From SZUA-365 sp964635845 (GTDB lineage Bacteria > Bacteroidota > Ignavibacteria > SZUA-365): a stretch of DNA of 64,000 bases. Position numbers and translations under genes: made by a program. The notes beneath the pieces are model-generated. The model did not search any database and was not told the origin of the DNA. It worked only from the letters and a program-made list of their open reading frames with translations. Location: assembly GCA_964635845.1 (NCBI GenBank), contig CAZWNO010000006.1:1-64000 (forward strand), read 5' to 3'. Shown here piece by piece: positions 35,524 to 45,500 of this stretch. Position 1 is the first letter of the stretch. Every line of letters begins with the position of its first letter.

Positions 35524-37935
35524 CTACTTCACGACCACCATGTTGCGGGAAACCGTGCGGCCGTTCATGGTGAGCACGTAGCTGTAGGTGCCACTGGCCA
35601 CCGGCATGCCGGCATTGTCAAGGCCGTTCCAGGTCACCACGTGCGTGCCGGCTTCCTGCCGGCCGCCTGCGAGCGTCCGCACCAGCGCACCGCGGGCATC
35701 ATACAGCTGTACGCGCGCGTCGCCGGCGTTCGTGATCGTGTAGGAGATGCTGGTCATGCCGTGCGTCGAACGCGCGAACGGATTCGGATAGTTCTGATCG
35801 AGCTGCAGTGCGGCGGGCGCCGACGGATCGTCGCCGACGGATACCGGATCCGACTCGATGAGATTGTGCAGCTGGTTGATCGCCGGATTCAGCATTGACA
35901 TGTTCGAGCCGTCAGGCCAGGTCACGACGACGGAATCGATCGCGGTCGCCGTGCCGATGCCGACGTACTGGACGAGCGGCGCCTGCGAACCGGCGCCCTT
36001 GCCGATGGTGATCCAGCGCGTCCGCGTGGTCGTTCCGGTGATTACCTCCACCTTCGCGCCGACGGAGTGGATGTTCTTCGTCTTGCTGCGCACGTTGAAC
36101 GCGACCCAGTTCCCGGTGCCGGCCATGTCATTGCGATAGAGCTTCAGGCCGGTTTCGGATGCAATGCTCAGGTCGAGGTCGCCGTCGTTGTCATAGTCGA
36201 CCCAGACCACGCCAAGACTGTACATTGCGTCGATGCCCGCCTCGTAGGTCACATTGGTGAAGCTGCCGTCGGGATTTTGCTTGTACAGGTACGCATTGAA
36301 GCAGTTCTCGCCCGGTGTCACCGCGACGTCGAGCAATCCGTCGTTGTCGAAATCACCCCATGCCGCATCGGCATTGTAGAGGTCGAATGCCAGCTTCGAC
36401 TCAGCGTTGTCGACCTGCGTGAACACGGCGTTAGGGTAGCCGCTGTTCTTCCATACCGCCGTGCGATCGCCCGCGAGAAGGCGGAATTTCTCCAGGCCCT
36501 CACCGACGAAGATGTCGACGTCGCCGTCGTTGTCGTAATCCGCGACGTCGCAGCCGCGCGAGTTGCCGAAGAGCCCGAGATAGTTCGGATCGGTCTTCAT
36601 CACACCCTGCAGGCCGTGCAGGTTCGCGATTTCGCGGAGGTAGCCGTTGCCCTGGTTCTCGAAGAGGTAATTCGGCTGCAGGCGATTGTTCGTGCAGTAC
36701 AGGTCGAGATCGCCGTCGCCGTCGATGTCGGCCCAGTTCACACCGGTGACCGGGCGATAGCCCGTGATCTGCTTGCTCTGGTCGTAGGGATCGCGGCCAT
36801 ACTGGCCGGAACGATACCCGCCGAGAACCGTGGTCTTGATGTCACGGAATTTCCCGTTCTGCGAGTTGCCGTAGAAGTAGCCTTCGTACGCGGCTCCGCG
36901 GATCAGCGCGGAGTCGTTCGGATTCGCCGGATTCTTCTGGTACATGTATTCGCCGTGCGCGACGAAGAAGTCGAGGAAATAATCGCCGTCGTAATCGTTG
37001 AAGGCCATCGCCGTGGTGTTGCGTCCCGGACCGAATCCCGGCTCGGTGTCCTTGACGAAGGTCCCGTTGTCGTTGATGTAAAGCAGCGTCGCGGGTTGGC
37101 ATACGATGTCGAGATCGCCATCGTTGTCGATGTCCGCGAACATGTTGACATCGCTGCCCCCGTCATAGCCGACGGTGGAGGCGACGTTGCTGAACTTCCC
37201 GTTGCCGTTGTTCCGCATCAGGTTGGCGCCGTACAGGAGATCCTGGTAGCCGTCATTGTCGAAATCGCCCCAGCTCAATCGCAGGCCGTCGGGCATGAGA
37301 TTCAGTCCGGCTGTCAGCTGCGCCTGCGTGAAGAAATTCTGCGCGGGCGGATCGTACTCGACTTTCACGCCGACATACCAGTTGTTGATCGCCATGCCTC
37401 CGGTGAAATGCGCGTTGAACGGAATGTACGGCGGCTGCACAGGCATCCAATAGGAGCTCGTGAACATCGTGTCGCCCTCCGCCGTGGCGCAGGTCGGAGT
37501 CTGTGTGATCGCATCCATGCGCACCTTCACGTTCGGACCGAGCGGTTGTATGCCCACGAAAAAGCTCGTGGGACGCGAGAGCGTGGGCAGCGGATCCGAG
37601 AAGGGGAAACGGATGAGCGTGGATCCGACGGGGATGAATGCCTTGATCGCGATGGCGGGGGAAAGCAGGAGCGGATATTCGCCGCCGCCGTCCCGTCCGA
37701 AGAGATACACCATGACGCTGTCGCTGGCCGCCTGCTCGGTGACGAACCACGCGTTGATTTCGTGGAGCTTCGCGGGACGATCGACTTCGAAGCGCGTCAG
37801 CATGATCGACAGCGGCTGCGCGTTGAGCGTGTAGTAATTCTGATCAGCCTGATAGTAGAACAGGTCCACCACCTGCGCCTGGCTGACGCCGGAAGCGATC
37901 AGCATGAGCAGTAACATCGGAAGCAGTTTTTTCAT
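35524..37935 (-). CDS. Secreted FG-GAP/VCBS repeat protein with ASPIC-like domain and T9SS signal
   Basis: An 803-residue exported protein. After a signal peptide and an N-terminal beta domain come many FG-GAP calcium repeats of the type DFDNDGYQDLLYG, DIDNDGDLDIVC and DIDGDGDLDLYC, forming an integrin-like propeller. An ASPIC/UnbV-like segment (AIDSVVVTWPDGS) follows, then a FlgD-like C-terminal T9SS domain starting at LDQNYPNPFARS. It is predicted to be on the cell surface. A strong terminator ends the gene. Function may be adhesion; no catalytic site was seen. Confidence 0.9.
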   Translation of the reverse strand: MKKLLPMLLLMLIASGVSQAQVVDLFYYQADQNYYTLNAQPLSIMLTRFEVDRPAKLHEINAWFVTEQAASDSVMVYLFGRDGGGEYPLLLSPAIAIKAFIPVGSTLIRFPFSDPLPTLSRPTSFFVGIQPLGPNVKVRMDAITQTPTCATAEGDTMFTSSYWMPVQPPYIPFNAHFTGGMAINNWYVGVKVEYDPPAQNFFTQAQLTAGLNLMPDGLRLSWGDFDNDGYQDLLYGANLMRNNGNGKFSNVASTVGYDGGSDVNMFADIDNDGDLDIVCQPATLLYINDNGTFVKDTEPGFGPGRNTTAMAFNDYDGDYFLDFFVAHGEYMYQKNPANPNDSALIRGAAYEGYFYGNSQNGKFRDIKTTVLGGYRSGQYGRDPYDQSKQITGYRPVTGVNWADIDGDGDLDLYCTNNRLQPNYLFENQGNGYLREIANLHGLQGVMKTDPNYLGLFGNSRGCDVADYDNDGDVDIFVGEGLEKFRLLAGDRTAVWKNSGYPNAVFTQVDNAESKLAFDLYNADAAWGDFDNDGLLDVAVTPGENCFNAYLYKQNPDGSFTNVTYEAGIDAMYSLGVVWVDYDNDGDLDLSIASETGLKLYRNDMAGTGNWVAFNVRSKTKNIHSVGAKVEVITGTTTRTRWITIGKGAGSQAPLVQYVGIGTATAIDSVVVTWPDGSNMSMLNPAINQLHNLIESDPVSVGDDPSAPAALQLDQNYPNPFARSTHGMTSISYTITNAGDARVQLYDARGALVRTLAGGRQEAGTHVVTWNGLDNAGMPVASGTYSYVLTMNGRTVSRNMVVVK

Positions 37936-37974
37936 ACCAACCTCATCTGATGAAAACGAATGAGAAAACATCCA

Positions 37975-39036
37975 CTATAGAATTTCCGCGTAGACGCTGT
38001 CCTCCGTGTACGGGAGCGTGATTTCGTCCAGTATGCGCACGGCCTCGGCATGATCGGCCTGCGCCAGCGCGAGCATGCGCTCGATCGGACGCAGGGCGCG
38101 CCTGCGCAGCTGCTCGGGCACGACGATCCCGGGCCGGCGGTCGCGCATGCAAAGATACAGTTTTTCCAGCGTGTTCACCTTCATGTAGTCGCACATGTTG
38201 CAGGCGCAGCCGTTGTGCGGCGGCGCCGCGATGAACTCCTTCTCCGGCTCGGCCTTCTTCATCTGGTGCAGGATGCCGGCTTCGGTCGCGACGATGAAGC
38301 GGCGCGCGGCACTTTCCTGTACGTGCCGGAGCAGCGCGCTGGTCGATCCGATGAAGTCGGCCTTCCGCAGCACCGTTTCCTCGCATTCGGGATGCGCGAT
38401 CACCGCGGCGTCGGGCCAGGCCGCGCGCAGCTCGTCGATGCGCCGCTCGCTGAACTGCTCGTGCACCGTGCACACGCCCTGCCAGAGCAGCATTCGGCGT
38501 CCGGTCCGGTCGCGGACATAGGCCCCGAGGTTCTTGTCGGGAGAAAAAAGGATCGGTATATCCTCTGGGATCTTCTCCAGGATCGTCTCGGCGCTGCTCG
38601 ACGTGCAGATCACGTCGCTGAGCGCCTTCACCTCCGCCGTGCAGTTGATGTAGGTGACGGCGAGGTGGTCGGGGTGCATGGCGCGGAAACGGCGGAACAG
38701 ATGCGCGGGCGCACTTTCGGCGAGAGAGCAGCCGGCGTTCATGTCCGGGATGAGCACCGTCTTTTCCGGATTCAGGATTTTCGCGGTCTCGGCCATGAAA
38801 TGCACGCCGGCGAACACGATGACATCGGCGTCGGTTTCGCGGGCGCGCCGGGACAGCTCGAAACTGTCACCGCGGATATCCGCGATGTCCTGGATGATGG
38901 AATCCTGATAGTAATGCGCGAGAATGACCGCGTGCATTTCCTCCTTGAGCCGGAGGATCTCCCGCACCATGGTCAGCTCGTCCATGGATGCGACCGCACC
39001 GGATGCGGCTGCCTGTGTATGCGTTCTGCTGTCCAT
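37975..39036 (-). CDS. nadA: Quinolinate synthase A
   Basis: A 353-residue NadA that condenses iminoaspartate with dihydroxyacetone phosphate to quinolinate in NAD biosynthesis. The three [4Fe-4S] ligand cysteines are recognisable in YINCTAEVKA, IAHPECEE and ACNMCDYM, and the AHYYQDSIIQDIAD start is typical. nadB and nadC are not in the window. The gene lies 10 bp downstream of glmS, so the two may be cotranscribed. Confidence 0.96.
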   Translation of the reverse strand: MDSRTHTQAAASGAVASMDELTMVREILRLKEEMHAVILAHYYQDSIIQDIADIRGDSFELSRRARETDADVIVFAGVHFMAETAKILNPEKTVLIPDMNAGCSLAESAPAHLFRRFRAMHPDHLAVTYINCTAEVKALSDVICTSSSAETILEKIPEDIPILFSPDKNLGAYVRDRTGRRMLLWQGVCTVHEQFSERRIDELRAAWPDAAVIAHPECEETVLRKADFIGSTSALLRHVQESAARRFIVATEAGILHQMKKAEPEKEFIAAPPHNGCACNMCDYMKVNTLEKLYLCMRDRRPGIVVPEQLRRRALRPIERMLALAQADHAEAVRILDEITLPYTEDSVYAEIL

Positions 39037-39046
39037 GTGTCCTACG

Positions 39047-40882
39047 CTACTCCACCGTGACGCTCTTGGCGAGGTTCCGCGGCTGATCGACGTCGCAGCC
39101 CCGGCTCACGGCGATATAGTACGCGAGCAGCTGCAGCGGAATGCTGGTCAGCAGCGGCGTCAGGAAATCGACGGTGCGGGGAATACAGATCGTGTGATCC
39201 GCCATGCTGCTGATCACGTCGTCCTCGTGGTTGACGATGGCGATCACCTGTCCGCGCCGGGCCTTCACTTCCTGGATGTTGCTGATGATCTTCTCGTGGA
39301 CGCGGTCCTGCGGCGCGATGAACACCACGGGCATGTTTTCGTCGATCAGAGCGATGGGACCGTGCTTCATCTCCGCCGCGGCGTATCCTTCGGCATGGAT
39401 GTACGAGATTTCCTTCAGCTTCAGCGCGCCTTCCAGGGCCGCCGGGAAGTTGTAGCCGCGGCCGAGGTACAGGGCGTTGTTGACGTGGGCGTATGTTCGT
39501 GCCAGGTCCCGGATCGCCGAAGTGTCCCGGAGAATCTCGGAGACCTTCCCGGGAATGCGGAGCAGTTCGGCCGCGAACTGTTTTCCCTCGTCGATGCTGA
39601 TGAAGCCGCGGTTGCGGCCGAGCATGAGCGTCAGCAGCGAGAGCGCCACGAGCTGCGAGGTGAAGGCCTTGGTGGATGCCACGCCGATCTCGGGTCCGGC
39701 GTGAATGAAGACGCCGGCATGGGTTTCGCGCGCAATCGTGCTGCCGACGACATTGCAGATGCCGATGACGGTGGCGCCGCGCTTCTTGGCCTCGCGCAGC
39801 GCGGCGAGCGTGTCGGCTGTCTCCCCGCTCTGGCTGATGACGATCACCACGTCGTCTTCATGGATGATCGGATCGCGGTAGCGGAATTCCGAGGCGTATT
39901 CGACCTCGACGGGAATGCGGGCGTAGTGCTCGAGCATGTACTCGCCGACGAGCCCCGCGTGCCAGGACGTGCCGCAGGCCGTGATGATTATGCGGCGGGC
40001 GTTGTTGAGCACCGGCATGACTTCCCGGAGTCCACCCAGCTTCGCGGTACCCTTCTCGGAGATCAGGCGGCCGCGCATGGAATCCATGATGGTCTGTGCC
40101 TGTTCGTGGATTTCCTTCAGCATGAAATGCTCGAAGCCGCCCTTTTCGATCTGCTCGATGTCGTAGGTGATCAGCTCGATCTCGTGCTCGACGATTTCGT
40201 CGCCGAGCGTCTTGACCTCGTACCCGTCGCGGGTGATCGTGGCGACGTCGTCGTCCTCGAGAAAGATCACCTGGCGCGTATGGCCCACGATGGCGGAGGC
40301 GTCCGAGGCGATGAAGTACTCGCCGTCGTTGATGCCAAGCACCAGCGGACTCCCCCTCCTTGCGGCGATCAGCTTGTCGGGTTCGCGGTTCGAGAGCACC
40401 ACGAGACCGAAGGTACCGTCCACCTCGTGCAGGGCGAGGCGCACGGATTGCTCGAGGTCGTGGGTGATCTCGTAGAACGCGGAGATCAGCTGGACGAGCG
40501 CTTCGGTGTCGGTGTCGGTGTGGAAGGTGACGCCGTCGCGTTCGAGGCGCCGCCTGATGGCGGCATGGTTCTCGATGATGCCGTTGTGCACCAGCGCGAT
40601 CGTGCCGGTCTGATCCACATGCGGGTGAGCGTTGACGTCGTTCGGTTCGCCATGCGTCGCCCAGCGCGTATGGCCTATGCCGATCGTGGCATGCTGCGGA
40701 TGCATCTCCACCAGCGTTTCGAGATCCGAGACCTTCCCCGCGCGCTTGAGTATGCTGACCGCGTGGTCGGTCAGGATGGCGAGTCCCGCCGAGTCGTATC
40801 CGCGGTATTCGAGACGTTTCAGCCCGTCAATGACGATCGGCGTGACTTCCCGGAAGCCGATGTATCCGACGATTCCGCACAT
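39047..40882 (-). CDS. glmS: Glutamine-fructose-6-phosphate aminotransferase
   Basis: A 611-residue GlmS that makes glucosamine-6-phosphate, the entry to peptidoglycan and lipid A amino sugars. The N-terminal glutaminase begins MCGIVGYIGFR with the nucleophile Cys2 and has GHTRWATHGEPN. Two SIS domains follow (CGTSWHAGLVGEYML, VISQSGETADTLAALREAK), and the C-terminus ends in NLAKSVTVE. ATG at 40882 must be the start because Cys2 has to be exposed. Confidence 0.97.
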   Translation of the reverse strand: MCGIVGYIGFREVTPIVIDGLKRLEYRGYDSAGLAILTDHAVSILKRAGKVSDLETLVEMHPQHATIGIGHTRWATHGEPNDVNAHPHVDQTGTIALVHNGIIENHAAIRRRLERDGVTFHTDTDTEALVQLISAFYEITHDLEQSVRLALHEVDGTFGLVVLSNREPDKLIAARRGSPLVLGINDGEYFIASDASAIVGHTRQVIFLEDDDVATITRDGYEVKTLGDEIVEHEIELITYDIEQIEKGGFEHFMLKEIHEQAQTIMDSMRGRLISEKGTAKLGGLREVMPVLNNARRIIITACGTSWHAGLVGEYMLEHYARIPVEVEYASEFRYRDPIIHEDDVVIVISQSGETADTLAALREAKKRGATVIGICNVVGSTIARETHAGVFIHAGPEIGVASTKAFTSQLVALSLLTLMLGRNRGFISIDEGKQFAAELLRIPGKVSEILRDTSAIRDLARTYAHVNNALYLGRGYNFPAALEGALKLKEISYIHAEGYAAAEMKHGPIALIDENMPVVFIAPQDRVHEKIISNIQEVKARRGQVIAIVNHEDDVISSMADHTICIPRTVDFLTPLLTSIPLQLLAYYIAVSRGCDVDQPRNLAKSVTVE

Positions 40883-41009
40883 ATCGTAACAAATCCTTGT
40901 TTTCGATGTTTTACGTGTGATTTCCGCGCCGCAGCAGCGGAAGAAAAACATGGTCCGATCAATGAACTTAGTATCCGTACGCATCAATAACAAGGAGATG
41001 GCAGGGTGC

Positions 41010-41036
41010 AAAATCCTGCCCTTGCGGAGGTGAAAC
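41010..41036. repeat. 27-bp box upstream of paralogue 1
   Basis: This 27-bp sequence (AAAATCCTGCCCTTGCGGAG and 7 more bases) occurs identically at 43296-43322. Similarity continues weakly for about 30 bp downstream in both places. Each copy lies roughly 250-370 bp before a dockerin-like T9SS gene. It may be a remnant of block duplication or a regulatory element. Confidence 0.85.
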
Positions 41037-41266
41037 ACTCGTTATCGCTTTCGCGGACGCACGAGCACGAGAAGAAATCGTTCGGTCCAAAATCGGAATT
41101 CACGGCGGCGTTGCGCTCATCGCGATCCGATCAGCACCTCAAGGAGCGTTCCATCCAGCAGGTTGATGCGGCGCCGGTGTATGCCTGAGGATTTCGCATC
41201 GATCCGCTCGATCACCTGAGTCCGATCAGCCGTGAGATGCCGCGAGACAGGAGATTTCGCCGCCCC

Positions 41267-41297
41267 TTGACATAATTAACATAAATATGTACTTTTA
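41267..41297 (+). promoter_or_regulatory. Putative promoter of the first dockerin-like T9SS gene
   Basis: TTGACA at 41267-41272 is followed 17 bp later by TACTTTTA (41290-41297), near the Bacteroidetes -7 consensus TAnnTTTG, in the most AT-rich stretch of the intergenic region. Confidence 0.45.
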
Positions 41298-41374
41298 TCT
41301 GCAATTAACTCGAAATACGCTTTTTCCCGGAATTCGCAATGTTCAACCTATTGCCCACAGGGCGAGGAGGCGTC

Positions 41375-43216
41375 ATGAAGTATTGTGGATCGTTGTTCGT
41401 TATTCTTTTCTTCGCTGCTTCGGTCGGCGTGGTGCGGGCACAGGGTGTCTCCACTCATGATTATGCGCCGAAATCGGCCCCGACCGGTGTGATCGTTCAA
41501 GGAACGGACGATGCAGCGAGTACCCGATCGGCTCCCGAGAGCATGTCCAAGGCTGCCGCGACACTCAATATTCCCCCGGTCGTCATCATTCCCAACATCG
41601 ATGGCGTGATCTCTCCCGGTGAGTGGAGCGATGCGGTCCAGCTGTTTCCCGGCCAGGTGACCGGCACAAACAATACGGCGTGGATGAAGATCGACGCCTG
41701 TTACCTCCATATCGGGGCGATCATCAACAGCACGTTGTACAATCCGCCAACGTACAATCCCGATGCGACAATGCTGAATCTCTGGTTCGACCTCGATCGG
41801 GACGGGACCTGGGATCTGACCGGTAATCTCGACGGGAATATCGCCCTGCCCGCGCCGGCCTGGCATTATCCCCCGAACACCGCAGCTTTCGGGTATCCCG
41901 GTCTGGGCGGTGATTGGGCGCTCAGCGGGGGTCGCCTCAGATACTTCCGGCCTTGGTATACCGATGGCGCTGTCATTCCGACCAATCAGATCATCGTCCG
42001 CAGAACCTGGCCAACCATATTCGAATGCCATGTGGAGGCGTCCATCGATTACAGGACTAGCCCCCTGCGTCTCACGGGCGGCACACTCTTCAACATGCGC
42101 ATGCATTGGTATCATGGGTATTACGATCTGCTGGGAAACGGAACAGTCACGATCATGGCGCAGTGGCCGACCGTTAATACGGCAGCATATTTCACCGGAC
42201 CGCTGCCCTCCGAACTCGTCGACGTCCTGCCGGCAAATGTTGTTGCGCCCCCGGATGTTTTCGATCTCACGAGCGTCGATATTCAGGACAATCCGGTATT
42301 CCATTCCAAGGCGTTCAACATCGGCGAGAACATGAATGTGGAGGTGCAATACGTCTCCACCGCGCCGCCCACGACCTCGCCGTATATCGTCAACATATAC
42401 GGACCGCATCCGTCCACCGCGCTTTACGCCTCATATAACGGAACCGTGCAGGCCACCCAGCCAAGCGGCACAGCTCTCATTCCGATTCTTGTGAATCTGC
42501 CTGTCGGCTTCTATCGCGTGGAGATCATCGTGGACGATCCCTGGGTCTGCGGTGTGTTCAGAATTCCTGAATACGCCAATATTCTCGTACTCCAGCCCGG
42601 ACAGATCCCTTGCACGGTCTGGCCTGGAGACGTGAATACCGATGGTCTCGTGAACTACGGCGACCGTGCCTCGCTCAACAGGTATATCTATAACGCCAAC
42701 CTTGATCACATGTGGCTCTTTGGCCCCGGGCGTCTTGCCCCCCATTTCCCCGATCTGCTCGCCGAATTCGAATGGATCGGCCAGGCAGCCGCTCCCTGGT
42801 ACACGCCCGAGGGATGCCACATGGATGCCGACGGCAACGGCAACGTCAACAACTTTGACTACATCGCTGTCAAGATCAACTGGCTGAAGAGCACCGGATC
42901 CGGCGGGCCGAAGGATGGGCAGGCAGGGCTGCCAAAATATTTCCACATAGGACAGAATTACCCAAATCCTTTCAATCCCTCGACCACCCTTCAGATCGAT
43001 CTACCGGAACGTTCGCATGTTCAAATCGTCGTGGTCGACGCTTTGGGGAGAACCGTCGCGAACCTCATGGACAATGAAATGATCGCGGGCAGCCATGCTG
43101 TCACCTTCAAGGCCGACGGTCTTGCCACGGGGACCTATCTTGCCACGGCCGTGATGACGGGGCTGGAATCCGGCGCCGTCTACACACAAGCCGTGTCCAT
43201 GTCCTTGCTGAAATAA
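41375..43216 (+). CDS. Secreted CBM9-like, X-dockerin-like T9SS protein (paralogue 1)
   Basis: A 613-residue exported protein. The N-terminal module contains IDGVISPGEWSDAVQL, typical of CBM9-like carbohydrate-binding domains. A beta-sandwich module ending LPVGFYRVEIIVDD follows. Then come CTVWPGD and two dockerin-like calcium loops, DVNTDGLVNYGD with its helix ASLNRYIY, and DADGNGNVNNFD with its helix YIAVKINWL. The loops are separated by about 45 residues. A Cys precedes each loop (PCTVWPGD, EGCHMD), suggesting a disulfide. The T9SS domain begins GQNYPNPFNPST. The start at 41375 has a strong AGGAGG site. No catalytic motif was seen; a glycan-binding surface component is likely. Confidence 0.85.
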   Translation: MKYCGSLFVILFFAASVGVVRAQGVSTHDYAPKSAPTGVIVQGTDDAASTRSAPESMSKAAATLNIPPVVIIPNIDGVISPGEWSDAVQLFPGQVTGTNNTAWMKIDACYLHIGAIINSTLYNPPTYNPDATMLNLWFDLDRDGTWDLTGNLDGNIALPAPAWHYPPNTAAFGYPGLGGDWALSGGRLRYFRPWYTDGAVIPTNQIIVRRTWPTIFECHVEASIDYRTSPLRLTGGTLFNMRMHWYHGYYDLLGNGTVTIMAQWPTVNTAAYFTGPLPSELVDVLPANVVAPPDVFDLTSVDIQDNPVFHSKAFNIGENMNVEVQYVSTAPPTTSPYIVNIYGPHPSTALYASYNGTVQATQPSGTALIPILVNLPVGFYRVEIIVDDPWVCGVFRIPEYANILVLQPGQIPCTVWPGDVNTDGLVNYGDRASLNRYIYNANLDHMWLFGPGRLAPHFPDLLAEFEWIGQAAAPWYTPEGCHMDADGNGNVNNFDYIAVKINWLKSTGSGGPKDGQAGLPKYFHIGQNYPNPFNPSTTLQIDLPERSHVQIVVVDALGRTVANLMDNEMIAGSHAVTFKADGLATGTYLATAVMTGLESGAVYTQAVSMSLLK

Positions 43217-43239
43217 CGGGCTTTCTGGATCCTAAATCC

Positions 43240-43270
43240 ACGGGGCTGCCCTCCAAACGGGCAGCCCCGT
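43240..43270 (+). terminator. Hairpin after paralogue 1
   Basis: ACGGGGCTGCCC (43240-43251) and its exact complement (43259-43270) enclose a 7-base loop, 24 bp past the stop codon. The following T-tract is weak. Confidence 0.6.
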
Positions 43271-43295
43271 CTAGTCAGGGCTCGAAGTGGGGGGT

Positions 43296-43322
43296 AAAAT
43301 CCTGCCCTTGCGGAGGTGAAAC
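43296..43322. repeat. 27-bp box upstream of paralogue 2
   Basis: An identical copy of the box at 41010-41036, lying in the 362-bp intergenic region before the second dockerin-like gene. The rest of that region holds the hairpin at 43240 and the TAACTTTG box at 43507, with no gene. Confidence 0.85.
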
Positions 43323-43506
43323 CTTCGGTACTTGCTTGCGTAGACGCGCACGTCAGTCTGACGTCCTACTTCTTCGAAACAACGTCCCCCCTCGTGATAT
43401 TCAGCATCGGGATCACGATTCGTACTTGGAGGCATCGGGTGATGGCCGAGTGTAACTACTTCACTTTACACGTGTTCCTGCTTGTGTATTTTCCCTGCCT
43501 TGCGAG

Positions 43507-43514
43507 TAACTTTG
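43507..43514 (+). promoter_or_regulatory. Bacteroidetes-type -7 box of paralogue 2
   Basis: TAACTTTG matches TAnnTTTG exactly, 65 bp before the ATG at 43579. A TTG lies about 22 bp upstream, near the -33 position. Confidence 0.5.
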
Positions 43515-43578
43515 ATATTGCCAGGTTCTGCTATTTCGCTTCGCGCGCGACTGTCCTCAATACATCCACGGAGGTTTC

Positions 43579-45300
43579 ATGAAACATGTCACATTTCCCG
43601 TGAACGGAATCCGGATTGTCCTGATTCTGTTCTTCTGCTGGCTGATCCTGCCGACCGGCGGCTTCGCCCAGGATCCCCGTCCGGAACTGATGTATTTCCG
43701 CTTCGACGAACCGGGCCAGCCGGTCACGCCGAACCGGGCGAATCCCGCGACCGCCGTCACACCGCAGGGCACGCTGATCGGAGCGCAGACCATGGGGCAG
43801 GTCGGCCAGTTCGGCTCGGCGCTGATCGGCACCGGAAGCGGTACGGGCTCGGATTATGTCCACACTGGATGGTCGACAAACCTCGGTACCAACAGCTGGA
43901 CTTTGTCGTTCTGGATCAATAATGTCGGCGGATCCACATTCGGCTATTACTGGGGAGATGCATCCGCCGGATCCTTCCGCTGCTTCAATGCAGGCGCCGC
44001 GGGCAACAATAATCTTACGATGCGTGGCCCCTTCTCGAACGTCGATGTCACTGGTGTGGCACCCGGTCCGACTGTCGTGCACTTCGTGCGCGATTCTCCG
44101 GGAGGTACGATCAAGGCCTACAAAAACGGCGTACTCGTCAATACGGTCGCGGTCGGTTCGTCGATCGCCATCAATGGATCGGGCGGGCAGTTCTGGATCG
44201 GTGCGTACAGCGGCGGCGGCGGCACTGGAAGCATGCCGGCAAACGCTCTTCTCGATGAGTTCCGACTCTACAATCGCGCACTGTCGGCTCAGGAGATCGC
44301 CGATACCTGGAACCGCGACGTCGATTGCTTCTTCCCCGAAGGCACCATGAAATACGAATTGCTGGACGGGAATCTCCAGCCGACGACCTTTGTCCAGGTC
44401 CCGGGGATTCTCAATCTCAAGTATACCGTGACCTTCCCCACAGGCGCGGCGAACGTGGGCATCACGCTCAACCTGCGCAATGTCATCACCGATGCGATCG
44501 TGTTCACGCACAGCTTCACGGCGAGCAAGCAGGCCGGGCAGCCGCTCAACGGCATCGAGACCATCCCGATACCGCCGAATGTCCCCTCGGGGTACATGCG
44601 CGCCGAGGTCATATTCAACAATATGAACAGCTGTGATGTCTACACGGATTACATCGCCGAATCCTCCACGCTGCTCCTGCTCCCGCCGGGCGCGCAGATG
44701 TGCATCGTCTGGCCGGGCGACGTCGATAACAACAATCTCGTCAACTACACAGACCGGGCGGCGCTGAACAGGTACATCTACGACGCCAATCTCCGCAGCA
44801 GCTGGCTGCAGGGTCCGACCCGCTTCAGCGTGACCGGTGGTCTCGACTACATCGCGTGGAAAGCGCAGCCCGCCGCTCCGTGGCAGACGCCCGAGGGCTG
44901 CTACATGGACACCGACGGCAACGGTGTGATCAACAACTTCGACTACATCGCCATCAAACTGAACTGGCTGCGCACGCATGGCGGCACGCCTCCCAAGCAG
45001 TCTGTCGGATTCTCGGCGCTGTCATTCGACATGGATCAGAACTACCCGAATCCCTTCAACCCGGCGACAAGCATACGCTACGCCGTGCCCGAGCCCAGCC
45101 AGGTGCGCCTGGTCGTGACCGACATGCTCGGACGCGAGATCGCCACGCTCGTCGATGGACGCATTGAAGCAGGCGTGCACATCGCGGAATTCAATGCCTC
45201 GAAGCTCGGATCCGGGAACTATATCGCCACGGTCAGCATGACCGGCATCGAGAGCGGGCTCACCTTCTCCAAGTCGATGCGGATGACAATGAACAAATAA
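43579..45300 (+). CDS. Secreted LamG-like, X-dockerin-like T9SS protein (paralogue 2)
   Basis: A 573-residue exported protein. The signal peptide ends near GGFAQ. A LamG/concanavalin-like domain follows (SWTLSFWINNVGG to ANALLDEFRLYNRALS). The shared C-terminal block comprises a beta-sandwich (VPSGYMRAEVIFNN), CIVWPGD, the loop DVDNNNLVNYTD with AALNRYIYDAN, a linker with WLQGPTRF and APWQTPEGC, the loop DTDGNGVINNFD, and a T9SS domain at DQNYPNPFNPATS. The first loop has Asn where dockerins normally have Asp-Gly. Both conserved cysteines are present. It is predicted to be surface-displayed and to bind a glycan or similar ligand. Confidence 0.87.
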   Translation: MKHVTFPVNGIRIVLILFFCWLILPTGGFAQDPRPELMYFRFDEPGQPVTPNRANPATAVTPQGTLIGAQTMGQVGQFGSALIGTGSGTGSDYVHTGWSTNLGTNSWTLSFWINNVGGSTFGYYWGDASAGSFRCFNAGAAGNNNLTMRGPFSNVDVTGVAPGPTVVHFVRDSPGGTIKAYKNGVLVNTVAVGSSIAINGSGGQFWIGAYSGGGGTGSMPANALLDEFRLYNRALSAQEIADTWNRDVDCFFPEGTMKYELLDGNLQPTTFVQVPGILNLKYTVTFPTGAANVGITLNLRNVITDAIVFTHSFTASKQAGQPLNGIETIPIPPNVPSGYMRAEVIFNNMNSCDVYTDYIAESSTLLLLPPGAQMCIVWPGDVDNNNLVNYTDRAALNRYIYDANLRSSWLQGPTRFSVTGGLDYIAWKAQPAAPWQTPEGCYMDTDGNGVINNFDYIAIKLNWLRTHGGTPPKQSVGFSALSFDMDQNYPNPFNPATSIRYAVPEPSQVRLVVTDMLGREIATLVDGRIEAGVHIAEFNASKLGSGNYIATVSMTGIESGLTFSKSMRMTMNK

Positions 45301-45334
45301 AAGAAAAAGAAGGTCATACTTTTTTACCCCGATG

Positions 45335-45360
45335 GGCCGGCATCTCGCCGGCCTTTTTTT
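45335..45360 (+). terminator. Rho-independent terminator after paralogue 2
   Basis: GGCCGGC, loop ATCTC, GCCGGCC, then seven T (45354-45360). A textbook intrinsic terminator 34 bp past the stop. Confidence 0.9.
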
Positions 45361-45500
45361 GTTATCATGGAAAAAAAGAAATGTGAGCTTTTTTCGCATG
45401 ATACGCGGCGGAGTCCGTCAGACGGGCGAGGAAGCCGCCGTGATACGATACGATCGCGCAAGGCCGGGCAGTTCATTACCATCATCACCGGAGGTTTGTC

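Larger units (their letters stand above)
40883..41374. other. Intergenic region with a shared box and promoter
   Basis: No gene was found in these 492 bp between divergent glmS and the first dockerin-like T9SS gene. It holds the box at 41010-41036, shared with the region before the next paralogue, and an AT-rich promoter-like stretch at 41267-41297. Confidence 0.7.
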
